Shown piece by piece: positions 13,907-28,300 of a DNA stretch of 64,000 nucleotides. Both the position numbers and the translations under genes were made by a program. Origin of the DNA: Dermatophagoides farinae (taxonomy: Eukaryota > Arthropoda > Arachnida > Sarcoptiformes > Pyroglyphidae); the NCBI RefSeq assembly GCF_024713945.1, contig NC_134683.1, positions 3,039,501-3,103,500 on the forward strand, written 5' to 3'. The notes beneath the pieces are model-generated. The model was not told the DNA's origin. It saw nothing but the letters and a program-made list of their open reading frames with translations, and made no database searches. The stretch's first letter is position 1. Each line of letters starts with the position of its first letter.

Positions 13907-16900
13907 GACATCATTATTATGTGTTATGCATCGTTGAATGATAAAATATAGATTGCATGAAAACGACATCCGTTGCCATATGTGTGTGTGTGTGTGTGTG
14001 TGTGTGTATAATAGAATAGATTTTTTTTTATATACACGAAGCATTCAAGCGTTTCAATGTTTGAATTGTTTTTTTTATGATGATGATGATGATGATGATG
14101 ATGGTGACACATCTGTCCACTTTTTTATTTATTTATATGCATATCATCTGTCTGTTTGTGTGTGTGTGTGTGGATAATGAAGGATTTTCGGTTAGTTTTT
14201 AGTAAAAATTTTAAAGGAAATTTCACCTGTTGATTTTGATGAGTGATGATTTTTTTTTTTTTTGATTTCAATTATTCTTATCCCTATATATAAAAACAAA
14301 ACAATCATAAAAAAAATCGGGTAATGAACCTAGTTATATATAAATGAAAAAAAAAATTCAAAATGTTTATCCTTGCATATCCGGTGATGATGATCATCAT
14401 GATCATGATCATGATGATTATGTGTGCGTAGGTCCGAAATGAAAAAAAAACGAAATAAATTAATTACACAAACAAACAAACCCAATATGCATATTTGTTC
14501 TCATAGGAAATTCATGAAAATGCAAATCATAAACTCGCACACACACACACACACATAAATGAACGAATATTTTATGTGTGTATGGTGCAATACTGGCCAC
14601 TAACCTGGATTACAGATTATATTCCAGAATGATTCATTTATTAATTTGTGCACACAGTGGTTGTTTTGAATAAATGAATGAATGAATGAATGAATTCTGG
14701 CTTGACGAAAGAAAAAAAAATCAATAAACAAAATGAAACAAAATAAAACGAAAAAAAAAATTATTCCTACAACGGAAATGACAATTCTTTTATGGTTCAC
14801 TTCACTTTCATTGAATTTCACATCATCATCATCATCATTTGTTTAAGAAAAATTTCTATCACTGCAATGACCCAGGATGAATTGATCTTTTTTTTTTTTT
14901 TAGTTGACATTTCATTTCCATCATGGCCATGATTACATAGTGTGTGTGTGTGTCTGAAAATTACGTGAATATTTTTAATTAGAAATTTTTTCATAATCTC
15001 CATCATCATCATCGTCATCATCATTCATTCAGGATATTCTTATATATAAAGATAAAAATGAATTCATTTATATTCACAGACACACAAAATGAAAACACCA
15101 TGTGAATTATTAAACGATGCGAAACCAAAATTTCATTTCGATAATTTCATACTTTTGATTCTGTTTATCATGTTTTACTTTCTTTCTCTCGCTCTCTCTC
15201 TCTCTCTCTCTCTGTCTCTCACGCACACATCGTAGATGACTTTAGAATTTTTTTTTTTATATTAACAACAATTTTTTTTGCAGATTTTTTTCCCATACGA
15301 CTGCCATATGTTTTCAATTTCTTTTTTTTTTTTTTTTTTTGGTTTAAATTGAATTTTATCGAAACAAACAAAACAAATTCAAAGATTTATTTTTTCACAC
15401 ATCATCGATTGATTGACATTTAAAAATAAAAACAAAACAAAAAAAAAAAATAGCAACAACAACAACAACAATGAATGGGTGATAAATCTGGAACATTCAA
15501 TCAAATATATCTCAAATCGAATCAACAAAAAAAAATTGATATTGTAACAACATTTTTGAATGATGATGATAATGATGATGATGATGATGATGATAAGCGT
15601 TCTATCTATGGATATCAAAACAATGACAACAATAACAATCACACGATCATCATCATCATCATCATCATCATCGAAAAAAAAGTTCTATTTTTTTCAATCA
15701 ACTCGGGTATCATCATCGACAACAATGTAGAAGGAATCTATTTCCATAACACAAAATTTTTTTTTCTCACTTACCGTTGTTTTTCACATACACCACCACC
15801 AACAATAACCTGTTCAACATTTATAAAAATAATTTGAATTTAATCATCTGAACAAAGAATTTGAATCGATTTCATTTCAGATTCAAAATCGTATCGTATT
15901 TCGTTTTGGTCTATCGATTTTTTTTCTCTGTTCATAGCAAGCGAACATTATTGTAATGACGACAATCTATCTGTCCATGATTGATTGATTGATTGATCGA
16001 TTGTTTTGTTTTTGTTTTGTTCAGTTTGGCTCTATTTTTTTTCTCTCTTTTTTTTCACAAAATAATTTGATGTGTGTGTGTGAATAAAATTTAAAATTTA
16101 AATCACTCAATTTTAATCTCATGTTTTGTTGTTGTTTTTTTTTCGAATGTTTCGTTCGTTAACACATTGATTTATGGGGCGTATGACAATTACGGATTTT
16201 TTTATGATCTTTTTTTTTGGAGAAAAAAAAAATGCTAATTATTTGCATACCAATGTATTACATTACAGTATTATTGACTTACCTGTATGCTGTTCAATGA
16301 AGATGATGATGATGATGATTCGAATGAAACGATGATTTTTTTTAAATTCGAAGGAATGTATTACACATCCCCTTCCACAGTTATCCACACCACACCTATT
16401 CGATGATCATCATTATTATTTTGAAAAATAAAAAAAAAATTTCGAAATATTCAAATTATAATAGTGGATTTTTCAAAAAAAAAAAATTCAAATTTTGTAA
16501 AAAAAAATACGTTGTATCCAATGAAAATGGACGATATATTTTCATCCTTTTCATGACATAATATGATGATGATGATTTAATTTGATTGCATGTTATCATT
16601 ATTTGTTTGATCAATTGTTTCCGGTTTACACGTGCAACAATTTCGAATGTATAGTTGAAAATTGAAAATAATTTTTGTAAAATACAACAGATAAAAATAT
16701 CGCATAATAATAATCATTGATCATCAACATCAACATCGAATCAATTTGTGTATATTGATTTTCATTTTGTGTATGCGTGTCTGTCGAAATAGTCGACAGT
16801 CACGTACACACAAATATACAAAATAATTCAACACAAGACAAGATAGAATGGCGCTAAAAAAGAACAAATCTGAAATTGAAATTGAAATTATAATAAATAG

Positions 16901-17832
16901 GGAAATACGATGCCATGCTTCATGTTCAATCATTCATTCATTCATTCAATTGTCGAATTGAATTTAGATCGAAATGAAAATGATTTATACACACACACAC
17001 ACACACACAAACACGCACACAGAAATGCAAAAAAAAAACTTTTGTCCCTTAGCATTATAATTTTCACGTATATAAATCAACTAATTTCCATTTTTTTTGT
17101 TGTTGTTGTTTTTTCATTTTCATTCAATTTAGGATCTTCTTCACCATCATCATCATCATCATCATCATTATTATTTGGATTGAATCTTCATCATTCGGCT
17201 AACTCTTCAACGTTTTGTTTTGTTGTGTGCGTGTGTGTGTGTGCGTTTGATGGAACAAAACAAAACGGCACGTTTTCATATCACTTTCAGTCAAAATAAA
17301 AATGAAAAATTTCAATTGTTTGTGTATGTGTGTGTGTGTGTGTCTGTGCATGAATGATATGGCCCGATTTCATTTGTGAATGGAAATCTTTAAAATGGTA
17401 ACCATTTAAAATGATGATAATGGAAATGAGAAAAAAAAACCTAGATTCTAGATCGAAAAAATAGAAATGAAAATCAAAGAAAGAAAACCTGAAAAATTAT
17501 TATTTTATTATTACTATTTTATTGTCAAAAATATTGCTGTCTTCAAACAAACAAACAAACAAAACTAATGATGATAATGTGTGAGGAAATGTGTCATCAC
17601 TATCATTGACAATTTTGGCGTCTGTTTTTTTTTTTTTTTGTTGCAAGTGCGTGTGAATGATATATCTATATATTATAAAAAAATTCGAAGAAGATTTCAA
17701 TTGTGATCATCTAGATTCATTTTCTTTTTCTTCCATTATTATTACTACCATTCACATTCATTTTTGTCACATTCACACACAAATATACCGGTTCATCATT
17801 TTTTTTTTTTTGGACCGGTTAAAAATTAAATA

Positions 17833-20800
17833 ATGTCAACAATAACAACAAAAATGTTTTCATCACCTGTATCAAGAAGATTTGAAAGAGAAAAAGATAA
17901 TCGAGAACTCGAACTTCGTCGACGAAAATGTTGTGAAACTATCGATTTTCGTTCATCACTATTCAAATCTAATCATCATCATCATCATCATCATCATCAC
18001 AATTATAAAAATGTAAATAAATCCTCATTGTACATCATCATCATCATTGTTGAAATTGTATTGATTCAATTGACATTGATTTCGATCAATGAAGTATGGG
18101 CAACACGTACAAATCTTCCACCTAGATTTAAATCCGATAGTAATGATTTTGATACACAATCTGAAATTGTTGTACGTGTTAAAGAAGGTGCTTCTTCATT
18201 GAATAAAGAAATTTATCATCTTTATGGTGAAGATCCTGATAATGATCCATTGACATTCGGTGTTCTTGGAACACTTGGTAAAGATCTCTTACGTATTGAA
18301 TCAATATCTAATAATGAAGCCAAAGTTTACCTCAAAAAAGAGCTTGATCGTGAGATACAAGATTCGTATACATTAGTATTAACAATAACTGATGGTAAAT
18401 TAGGCAAAGGAAATTATGTAAGTTTTTCGTTTCTTTCTTCATAATCGATAAAATTCGATGGATTAATTTTTTATTCTTTTAAAATTAGATAACAAAATCA
18501 TTGTTATTGATCGTTGAAGATATCAATGATAATGCACCAATATTTCGTCCATTTAGAACGGCCGTACTAGTCAAAGAGAATGCAAAACCTGGAACTTTGA
18601 TCGAAACATTCGAAGCATTCGATTCAGATGAAGGCCGATTTGGTCAAGTTTTCTATCAACTTGGTGATGAAATTCATGATACTAATTCACTTGGTTCGAA
18701 TATGTTTTCCATTCAAACAGTAGATGGTATGTATTCGAATAATCAATTGGCATGTTTACTTATTTCTAATTCGTTAATAGGCAAAGGTATTTTACGTTTA
18801 TCCGGCCATTTGGATTATGAACGTAAATCTTTATATCAGATTCGTGTATTGGCCATTGATCGTGCGATGGAAGATTCAAGAAAAACATCAACCGCTGCTA
18901 TTGTTATTCAAGTGGAAGATGTAGATGATCAACCACCAATATTCACATCGATTCCATCGGTAACAAGAATATCTGAAGATACACCAATCGGTGGCCATGT
19001 TTTACAGGTGACCGCTATCGATGGTGATAAAGGTGTGAATAATCCTATAACATATAGAATCATTAAAGGTGGTAATGGTTTATTTTCAATTAATTCAAAT
19101 ACCGGTATCGTAAGTGTTGCTGGAAAATTGGATCGCGAAGCATCGGTTACTGATTCTGGAACAGAAGCAATTTATTCATCAGCAAATCTATTGTCAGCTT
19201 CGTATATTTTGGAAATTGAAGCTACTGAAGTAACACATGCTATTTTTCCACCACCATCAGTGACAACCGAAGTGACAATCATTTTAACCGATGTTAATGA
19301 TGAAGTACCAAGGTTTCGGTTTAAATCTTATACTGCTGAAATAATCGAAAATTCACCATCTGATATGCCTGTAACGTTTACTAGACGTAATGCTAAAAAT
19401 AATCGAATGGATACAAATGATCAAGCCATGAATAGTTTGCTATCACCACAAGTCTATGATTTGGATCAAGGCAATAATGGAACATTCACCTTTACATTTA
19501 GAATTGGATGATGATCAATCGTTGGACAAAGATCTGCGAGCACAACTAGTCGATACGTTCTATGTGACTCCATTACAAAGTACCAATGATGCAACATTAA
19601 GTGTTAGGATTCGAAATTCAACAGCATTAGATTATGAAAAACTAAAACAAATCAAATTACGAATGATTGCCAAAGAACGATCACCATCTGCTGGCCATCA
19701 AAATTTACGATTCACTAGTGCCGAATTAATTGTTTCGATCAAAGATGCCAACGATAATGCACCACAATTCAGTCAGGAAATCTATTATGGCTCAGTATCG
19801 GAGATTCCAAAGCCCGGAACTATTGTGGCTCAAGTTTCAGCCACCGATATTGATGATGGCTTATTCGGTACTGATGGTATCAGATATACATCTTTAAGAG
19901 GTGATATTGCAGCTGCACTTTCATTAAATCCAATGACAGGTATAATCACTGTGAAAAATGACACCGATAATAAAGATTCCAGAAATTCAGTGTATTTCGA
20001 TCGTGAACAACATACCCAACATTTTTTGATCGTAGAAGCAAGAGATGCGGCCGGATTCGGTAATAAAAACACTGTTCAATTAGTGATCAACATTACCGAT
20101 GTAAATGATCAAGTTCCAAGATTTTTACAAAGTTCATACACAGGACGAATCTATGAAAATCAAAAGCGATTCGAACAAGATTTGTTTGTGAGTGCTTTGG
20201 ATGATGATGCACCAAATACGGCCAATTCTCGTATACTTTATTCTATCGTTAATAATTCGTCGCCATTTTCACCACATTTCAATATTGATCCGAACTCAGG
20301 TAAAATTACCGTTGCTAAACCATTAGATTTCGAATCGATACCTGGTCAAATAGCTGATTCACGAAATATATCGTTCAAAGTCCGTGTACATGATCATGGA
20401 ATTCCGCCGTTAAGCAATCAAGTTCCTGTTAATATTCTGGTATTTGATCAAAATGATAATGCACCTGTGTTTTCAAAATCTCTATACACAAAATCAATAC
20501 CTGAAGATGTACGTGATGGATCGATGGTCGTACAAGTTAGTGCCACTGATGCCGATCAATCACCAGCTAATTCTCGTGTTTATTATCGTTTACTATCTGG
20601 TGGCGCTGATAAATTTGTCATTGATAGTAATACGGGAATAATTTCCGTTGCAAAAGGAGCATCACTTGATCCAGATAAATCATTATCGATTGGCAGTTCT
20701 AAAATGTCCAAAAAATTATGGTATCTTCTCAAAGTGATGGCCATTGATTCGAGTTTCGGTACCGAAGAACAATTGTCCAGTATTGCTACAGTAAATGTGT

Positions 20801-23800
20801 CCATCATTGATGTAAACAATAAAGCTCCTGAATTTCCAAATAATTTACCTGAAGTTTATGTGGCTGAAGATGCTAAAATTAATCAATTTGTAACACAAAT
20901 TAGTGCATTCGATCTAGATGATAAACCTGTGTTACGGTATTCATTCGATTATTCACGCTCAGAAGCTCGTAATGATTTTGGCGTGGCCATGGATCTTGCA
21001 TCATTTGCCGAATCATTTTCAATCGGTCCGATAGATGGTGTAGTAAGAGTTGCTAAATCCCTTGATCGAGAATTATGGTCAATATTGAAGTTACAGGTTG
21101 TTGTTGAAGATATTGCAGCCATCACGAAAGGCCAGAAAGCTCGTACAACATTTACGATTCATATTACTGATATAAATGATAATCCACCTCGTTTCATTCA
21201 ACGATTATATCGAGCAATTGTTCCAGAGAATTCTATACCTGGTACATCCGTAATAACAGTAACAGCTGAAGATCGTGATACGAACAAATCACTTACATAT
21301 TCATTGGAAAGTGAAGAATTTGATTTGTTAAGATTATTGCGAATCAATTCTACAACTGGTGAGATTTCTGTTTTAGGTCGTATCGATCGTGAGATATATA
21401 ATTGGCTAAATCTTACGGTTCGTGCTATCGATCATGGTGATCCACCACTTTCTGGAACGGCCGAAATTGCTATCCAAGTTCTTGATGAAAATGACAACAA
21501 TCCAGTGTTTGATGATGAAAATTTACATAAAGTTACCATACCGGAAGATTCACCAATCGGATCACTAGTTGTACGAATAACAGCATCTGATGCTGATATT
21601 GGTGCATTTGGAAAGTTAACATATCTACTTGATTCAAGTTCTTCGTTGGGAAAATTTAAAATTGATCGCGAAACGGTATGTATCTATTCACTTGGTTATT
21701 CATTTGGCTATCTATAACTAACTGTCTTTTAATTTTATTTTCTAGGGTTCAATTATTGTGGCTGATCATCTTGATCGTGAACAGATTCCATTCTATAAAC
21801 TTTTGGTACAAGCATGGGATAATTATGAATATGGTTTCAGTACAGGTGAAAGTCGCAAAGCATTCAAAACATTGACCATCGTTCTGAGTGATGTTAATGA
21901 TGAAACGCCTAAAATTGTATTTCCATCTCCTGAATCTGAATGTACTTTTATCAGTGAATTTCATAGTCAAAATGATCCTGTTGTCACTATTCAAGCTCAT
22001 GATGCCGATGATCGTATGTTGATTTTAGAATAAAAACAATGAAATATTAACATTTTGTTTTTTTTGCATATAGCATCCTTGCCGAATGGTCAAATTTCGT
22101 TTGCCATTGTGAATGGTAACGATGGCCATTTGTTTGAATTTTCTCCAAGTGATACTGCTAATAGTGTTGTACTTCGAACTCGAAGTTCATTACGTGGCCG
22201 CGTTGGGAATTTTACCATTTTCATTCAAGTGAGCGACGGTGGCTTACCGTCAAGGATATCAACATCACCTATCAAAATTTGTGTGACTGATGTCAACGAT
22301 CATAATCCAATCTTTGTGAAACCACCATCTAATATGACGATTCGAATTCCAGAAAATGCAACGATTGGGACTCGTGTTGTCGATGTTCTTGCTTTAGATT
22401 CAGATCATGGTTTGAATGCTGAAGTTAGATATCGTTTACGAGAAATAGCCAATGGTCAATGGCGTTCGTTTCAAATCGATCCAATCACCGGTGTGATAAC
22501 TTTATCTAAAGAATTAGATCGTGAATCGGTTAGAGTTCATGAACTTCGTGTACAAGCTTATGATCTTGGAACACCAACTCCATTGTCGACAGATTTAGAC
22601 ATTACTGTACTTGTGACCAATGTCGATGATTTTGAACCAGAATTCACTCAAGATGTATTTCAAGTTGTATTCACAGAAAATCTTTCGCCTGGAAGTGAAC
22701 GTTATAAACTTTTACCCACCATTGATAAAGATGATTACGATTTCAGCGATCCAAACACTGCTTTCAAATCAATACCATGTTATTTTATTGTTGGTGGTGA
22801 TGGATTAAGCAAAGATAATGAAGAATTATTCAAATTAGATACTTTCACCCATGAAATGTCGACAACTAAACCATTGGATCGTGAACAAAAATCTAATTAT
22901 ACATTGATTGTACAAGCAACCAATGATTGTTTTCGTGTACCGCATCGTGTTGAACGATTTGATCCGAAAGATAATTCAATGTTACAAGTATTGGTTGGCA
23001 TCAAAGATGTCAATGATAATCCACCTAAATTTCTTAAAAAGATTTTTTCTGGTGGAATCACCACCGATACCGAATATGGAACAATATTTATGTCAGTCAA
23101 AGCAATCGATCCAGATGTTGGTACACATAGTCATGTTAATTATTACATTGTTTCCGATGTACGAAAGTCATTTTCCGAAGGTCTTGAAAATGTTCCATCA
23201 AAGCCATTCGAAATTAATCAACGGACCGGTGAAATAAGCCTGAAATTTGATCCACAAAAAGGAATGAAAGGTTATTTTGAATTTGAAATAAAAGCCAATG
23301 ATACGGATGGCCTGTACGATATTGCAAAAGTTTTTGTAAGTATCAATTTGCAATTCATTTGTTTGATATATAACCAATGCTTTTATTCATAGATTTATTT
23401 ACTTCGTGGAGATCAACGGGTTCGATTTGTATTACGGCTGACACCGCAAGAATTGAGAGAAAAATTGGATAAATTTCAAGAGTAATTAACTACTAAATTA
23501 TTTGGATTCATGATACTAATTTTGTTTTGTTTTTTAGTGTCTTGGCTAATATTACCGGTGCATTGGTCAATGTGGATAGTTATCGTTTTCATGAAGCAGA
23601 AGATGGCAGTGTTGATCAGAAAAAGTATTTTTATTTCATTTCTCAAATTTGAAAATTGATTTATTTTATTATTTATTATTCGTCTAAAAATTCAGAACGG
23701 ATCTGTATTTACATTTTGTGAATCGAGATGATAACAGCATAATGGATGTGGACAATGTTCTTATGTTGATTGATAAAAACATTGACTATCTGGATGATTT

Positions 23801-25044
23801 GTATAAAGAATTCAATGTATTGATCAGTGAACCGACATCGATGGCCGAACCATTCATGGAATGGGAAGATCAATTAAAAGCTGGTCTTGCTGGTACTTCT
23901 GCATTTCTATTCTTGTTACTTATTCTGGTCATTTCTCTGTGTTTGAATCAAAAAAGCCGGTATGTAATATTATCATGTTTTCATATGACAAAAACGAATT
24001 TCATTTCATTTTTATAATCATAGATATGAACGGCAATTGAAAGCAGCCACCGTACCAATATTTGGCCATGAACCACAATTAACACGAAGTAATGTTCCAA
24101 ATACTAATCAACATGCAACAGAAGGTTCGAATCCAATGTGGATGACCGGCTATGATAATCAATGGTATAAAGATGAAGAACGTTTAAGGTAAATAACAAA
24201 ACAAAACAAAAAAAATCAATGAAAATTAATTTATTGAAAATTTTTAAATCTTAGTAGTGAATCAAGTAGCAGTAGTAGTAGCAGTAATTCATTGGATGAA
24301 AATGCATTGACCAATGTTGCTATCGAAGATGAACATTTAAATTTTTCCTCATTGGATACATTGGATCAAGGTGATGTAACACATGAACATATTGCTGTTC
24401 GTAGTGAATCATCGGGTAATAGTTCTTCATCAACGACGAATGATCGATCGGTTTTATGTCGTATCAGTAATACATTATCGAAACCAACATCGACTATTGC
24501 TTCAAATAATCGAACGATGAATGGTACTGCAAATTTTGGTACCGTTGGACGTCGTCATCAAATGATTACAACACAACTATCGAATCCACCAGCACCATTG
24601 AAAAAACCGCCAGCACCAAAACCACCGGCACCAAATATTGTGGTCATCAGTGCAACAGCATCATCATCAACGATCAATAAAAATGATCCACGAAATGGTC
24701 ATTATGTCTCATCATCAAATGGTTCGACAACAAATAATGGGAAATCACCTTGCATAAATAATATCTATATAGAAACATTTTCTAATCATCATAAAAATAG
24801 TAATGGTAATGCAATATCGGTTAATAATGGTGGTAACAAACATATACCACCATCATCTACACATGGCCATTATCATCATTATCATCATCATCATTCTCAT
24901 CCACATCCACATCAACAATCATCAACCACCACTAGTACACAGCCACATCATTATTTTGGTATGAACAAAGGTCAAGATTTATCGAATGATCATGCATATT
25001 TACCTGAATCTCAATTGATGAATCTGGAAACAACTGAACTATGA
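17833..25044 (+). CDS. Cad87A: Single-pass cadherin, Cad87A/CDH23-like, 10 exons
   Basis: Exons by GT-AG and phase: 17833-18417, 18489-18726, 18781-21675, 21746-22013, 22074-23335, 23393-23481, 23538-23624, 23696-23959, 24024-24188, 24255-25044. About 2213 residues if one extra base near 19500 is ignored. It is a calcium-dependent adhesion receptor of the plasma membrane. A hydrophobic segment at about residues 66-90 (signal sequence) follows an unusually long N-terminal region with a run of nine His. Thirteen linker motifs of the DxNDN type (first DINDN at 206-210) mark about 13-14 extracellular cadherin repeats. A membrane-proximal conserved block (about 1750-1845), a transmembrane helix at about 1871-1891 and a Ser/Asn/His-rich tail with Pro-Ala-Pro motifs near 2062-2078 follow. 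The proximal block resembles Drosophila Cad87A and vertebrate CDH23 from memory; orthology is not proven. No catenin-binding region was recognised. Confidence 0.88.
18727..18780 (+). other. 54-bp stop-free, frame-preserving intron in the cadherin gene
   Basis: The segment begins GTATGT and ends TTAATAG and interrupts a cadherin repeat between Val-Asp-Gly and Lys-Gly-Ile-Leu. It is 18 codons long and has no in-frame stop, so an unspliced transcript would still be translated with 18 extra residues. The conserved strand order of the repeat and the consensus donor argue that it is normally removed. Confidence 0.75.
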
Positions 25045-25351
25045 TGATTATAAATCTTATCAGATTTTTTTTTGGACAATTGACAAGAGTTATTGGACAT
25101 TGCATCATTTTGTCATTATTATTTGTGCCATTTTTTTTACGAAATTTTTTTTTCTTCTAAACCGATTTTAAACTGATAAGTTTTTTTTTTTTGCTTTATT
25201 TGAACAAATGAATGTAAATAGTGCGCTTTTTTTTCTTCCATTTTCCAACAACATTCATCTTTCTGCACACATATAAACAAAAATTCTTCTCATTTCGTTG
25301 TAAAAAAAAGAAACATTTTGTTATCATTTTGTTATTCTGTTGTTTAAAGTG

Positions 25352-25357
25352 AATAAA
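25352..25357 (+). terminator. AATAAA poly(A) signal candidate of the cadherin gene
   Basis: The first canonical AATAAA on the sense strand after the stop codon at 25042-25044, giving a 3' untranslated region of roughly 330 bases. Confidence 0.5.
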
Positions 25358-28300
25358 TTTGTATAAATTTTTTTTTCATGATTTAGATATTCGCTTTCTG
25401 TGATTTGTTTATTTATATTTATCATAATTCAGTTATCATCATCCATTCTGGATCAACATTTGGGTCAATTTAAATTCTAATCATGTGTGTTCACACACAC
25501 ACACACAAGTGGATGAAATTTACTTTGATTACTGATTTTTTTTTCTTTTTTTTGCTGGTGCAATATAATCTGACCATCATTATTTTTATATTTTTTTTTT
25601 TTTGAAATGATGATAATGGTGATCAACATCACATATAAAATGAAAGAAATTTTTTTTTTGTTTAAAGTTGTCAGGATTGATGACGATCTAAACATAGACA
25701 AATATATGGTAGTTTTATATTTACAAATGGCATAAATTACAGTGAAGAAAGATAGAGATATCTTGTGTGTGTGTGTATGTATGGAAAGAAAAGCGAAAAC
25801 GAATATACAAAGATAGGTCACGAAATTAAACGATCATCATCATTATCTTGGAACTGTATGGTTGAGAATAACAATAATATTATCTACATTGGGAGAAAAT
25901 GGCAACGTTTTTTTATTTCTTTCTTTGGTTTTTCAGTAAAATTTGTCCGTTTTTTTTTGTTTTTTTTCCATTCGAATCTATTTTGACATTCCATCAAACC
26001 AATTGTAAATATAGGAAAACAAATCGACAGTTATAATACATGATGATCGAATGAATATATTTGTACTTAATCCGTTAATTATCGGATTAAATGAAATGTT
26101 GAAGAAAGAAAAATTCGTTAATATTTTAATCATATGAATGATCAATGGGGATTGATTATTGATTGATTTCTATTGAAACATATTGAAAATTGAAAATGGT
26201 AAGAAGAAAAAAAAATTGCCACGATGATGATGATATTGACCATAAATTTTCTTTTTTTTCTTCTTCTTTCAATGCATGTTGTTTTTTTTTCTTCAAATCA
26301 AATGATTATGGATACTAATAATAAACATTTCCAATTAAATGATCTTCAAATGGGGGCGAAAAATTATATAAATTTGGCCATCAAAAAATAAAATCGCATA
26401 TATCATGACCAACACCACCACCATTACCAGAAGCGTTCGTGTCAAGTTGTCAGAAGTGTATATCAAAGATAGATAGATATAGTCGGTAAAAAAAATATTA
26501 AAACATACAACATGATTACTTGTTCATTTTCGTTTCTTTCTCTTTAGTTCTGTGGCATAATTCTATGGTTTTTCTATGAATTTTGGTTTTTCTATATTTT
26601 CGGGTCACACTTGTTCATCATCATAAGATATATGTGTCTAAATGACCGGGTCATATAAATGATGAAAACGGTGATGATGATGATGATGAGGTTCATTGTT
26701 CGATCGAAATGAATTTATGATTTTTTTTCTCGGTTTTCATCCATCATCATCAGTAAGAGGTGAAACAAACAAAAAAAATAATGATAATTGATGAATGAAA
26801 TACAAGGGAAATTCTTCTTCTTCTTCTTCTTGTTGTTGTTTCTAATTACAGTATTGCACGGTAAATTCGAATGTTTGTTGTACAAAAGTGTACAAAAAAA
26901 AAAAAAAAATTTTTGAGTGAATACCGGCACGATTTTTCGGTATGATGATACATTTGAAGGATTATGGTGAACATTATCGAATAATAAATGCTTGATAAAG
27001 AGAAAACCAAAATTGCAAGGCGAGAAAATCGAATTGAAACCAAACAAAAATATCATCAAAATGTCCATGTCGGATTCTAACCACAACAACAACAAAAACA
27101 AAGATAAAGGTAAAGATAAAGAGCCCATTTTTCTAATTCACTCTTACTTGTTTTGTTTTATAATTCATTCTCACTTTTTTTTCTTTACTTCATCTATAGT
27201 GATACAATGATTGAATGAAAGATGAAAGGATTTCATTTTGCCCAAAAAAAAAAACAAAAATTGTACAAAATAATCCATTGGCCAGTCCATTGACGATATC
27301 AACGCCGATATGATCTTCATCATCATCATCTAAGTCGATTCAGCAAATGAAAAAAAAAAAATAATTCTGTGGCGAAAAAAAAAATTTGCATAGATTGTGT
27401 TCCGATTGGATCGAAAAAAAAAATATAGTTCCGGCATCAATCCAATAATATTTACTGTTGTTCAACATATGAAATTGTTTTTCTGTCATTCGATTTGGGG
27501 AATGTTTTTGAATGTTTGAAATTTTTTCATCATCATCATCATCATCATCATCATCTTCTATTGTTATCACAACAATCATCAAGGTATGTGTACGATTCAT
27601 CTATCTTTTTGTACTATCGTACAAAACAAAAATCCAAGCATTTGCCAAAAAACATCGATCTTCAAAAGCAGGTTAAATTTTGATTTCATAATTTTTTTCG
27701 TCGTTTTTTTTTGATTTTTGATTCGAAATTTCGATGAAATCCAAAAATGGATGCCATTTATTATTATTGATATTGTTTCCCACATTGAATGATTTTCATT
27801 TCTGATTTTCTCGACCATTGATCATTTGGTCATTTTATTTCAATAATAATCAAGATTTGTGTTTCGAATTTTTTTTTCCAAATTTATAAATAAATATCAA
27901 TTTTCTTTTTCTTTTTTTTTTCTTTTTCTTTCCACATTCATCACCTCATTCATATATCAATCTATCCATTCGAAAAATTTGACATGTATGAACATGTGGT
28001 TGACATTGATGCCACTAATACATTTGAACATTGAAAGGATGCCAAAAAAAAAAAATAATGCTTGTTTCCTTTTTCTATATAGCCATTTGTGGTCAAATCA
28101 TCCATCACCATATGAATGAGGTTGACTTTGATTTCGAATCAAATCGACAAATTAGGTCATCCAATTTTCAATGTTTGTAACAAATAAAAAAAAAACATTG
28201 GAACCATTTTCAATTAATTTACAGAAGTGATTTTCGGATGACTTCAGAAAAGTAGAAAATTCAAATCCACTGATAATATAATTCGGAGAATTTTGTTTTT

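Larger units (their letters stand above)
6831..17832. other. Gene-free, microsatellite-rich DNA upstream of the cadherin
   Basis: No supported exon. The region has the same texture as 1-5640: GAT/ATC, CAA and CA tracts, long T runs (24 T at 12473-12496) and tetranucleotide tracts such as GACT near 12179-12199 and GGAT near 7382-7412. Promoter and 5' untranslated exons of the cadherin gene are expected at its right end, but I could not place a transcription start or splice site with confidence. Confidence 0.65.

Noticed and set aside
468-15837. Many open frames of 60-145 codons on both strands
   Set aside because: They are translations of GAT/ATC, CA, AG and poly-T tracts, giving runs of Asp, Met, His, Ile, Phe or Cys, overlap each other on opposite strands, and show no family motif.
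19456-19511. Programmed ribosomal frameshift in the cadherin
   Set aside because: The site has no recognisable heptamer-plus-structure arrangement, and cadherins are not known to use one; a read or assembly indel is simpler. It is kept as a finding about the lesion only.
26715-27128. Hydrophobic minus-strand frame of 137 codons
   Set aside because: It is built from poly-T/A and CTT tracts with no conserved motif and no splice context.
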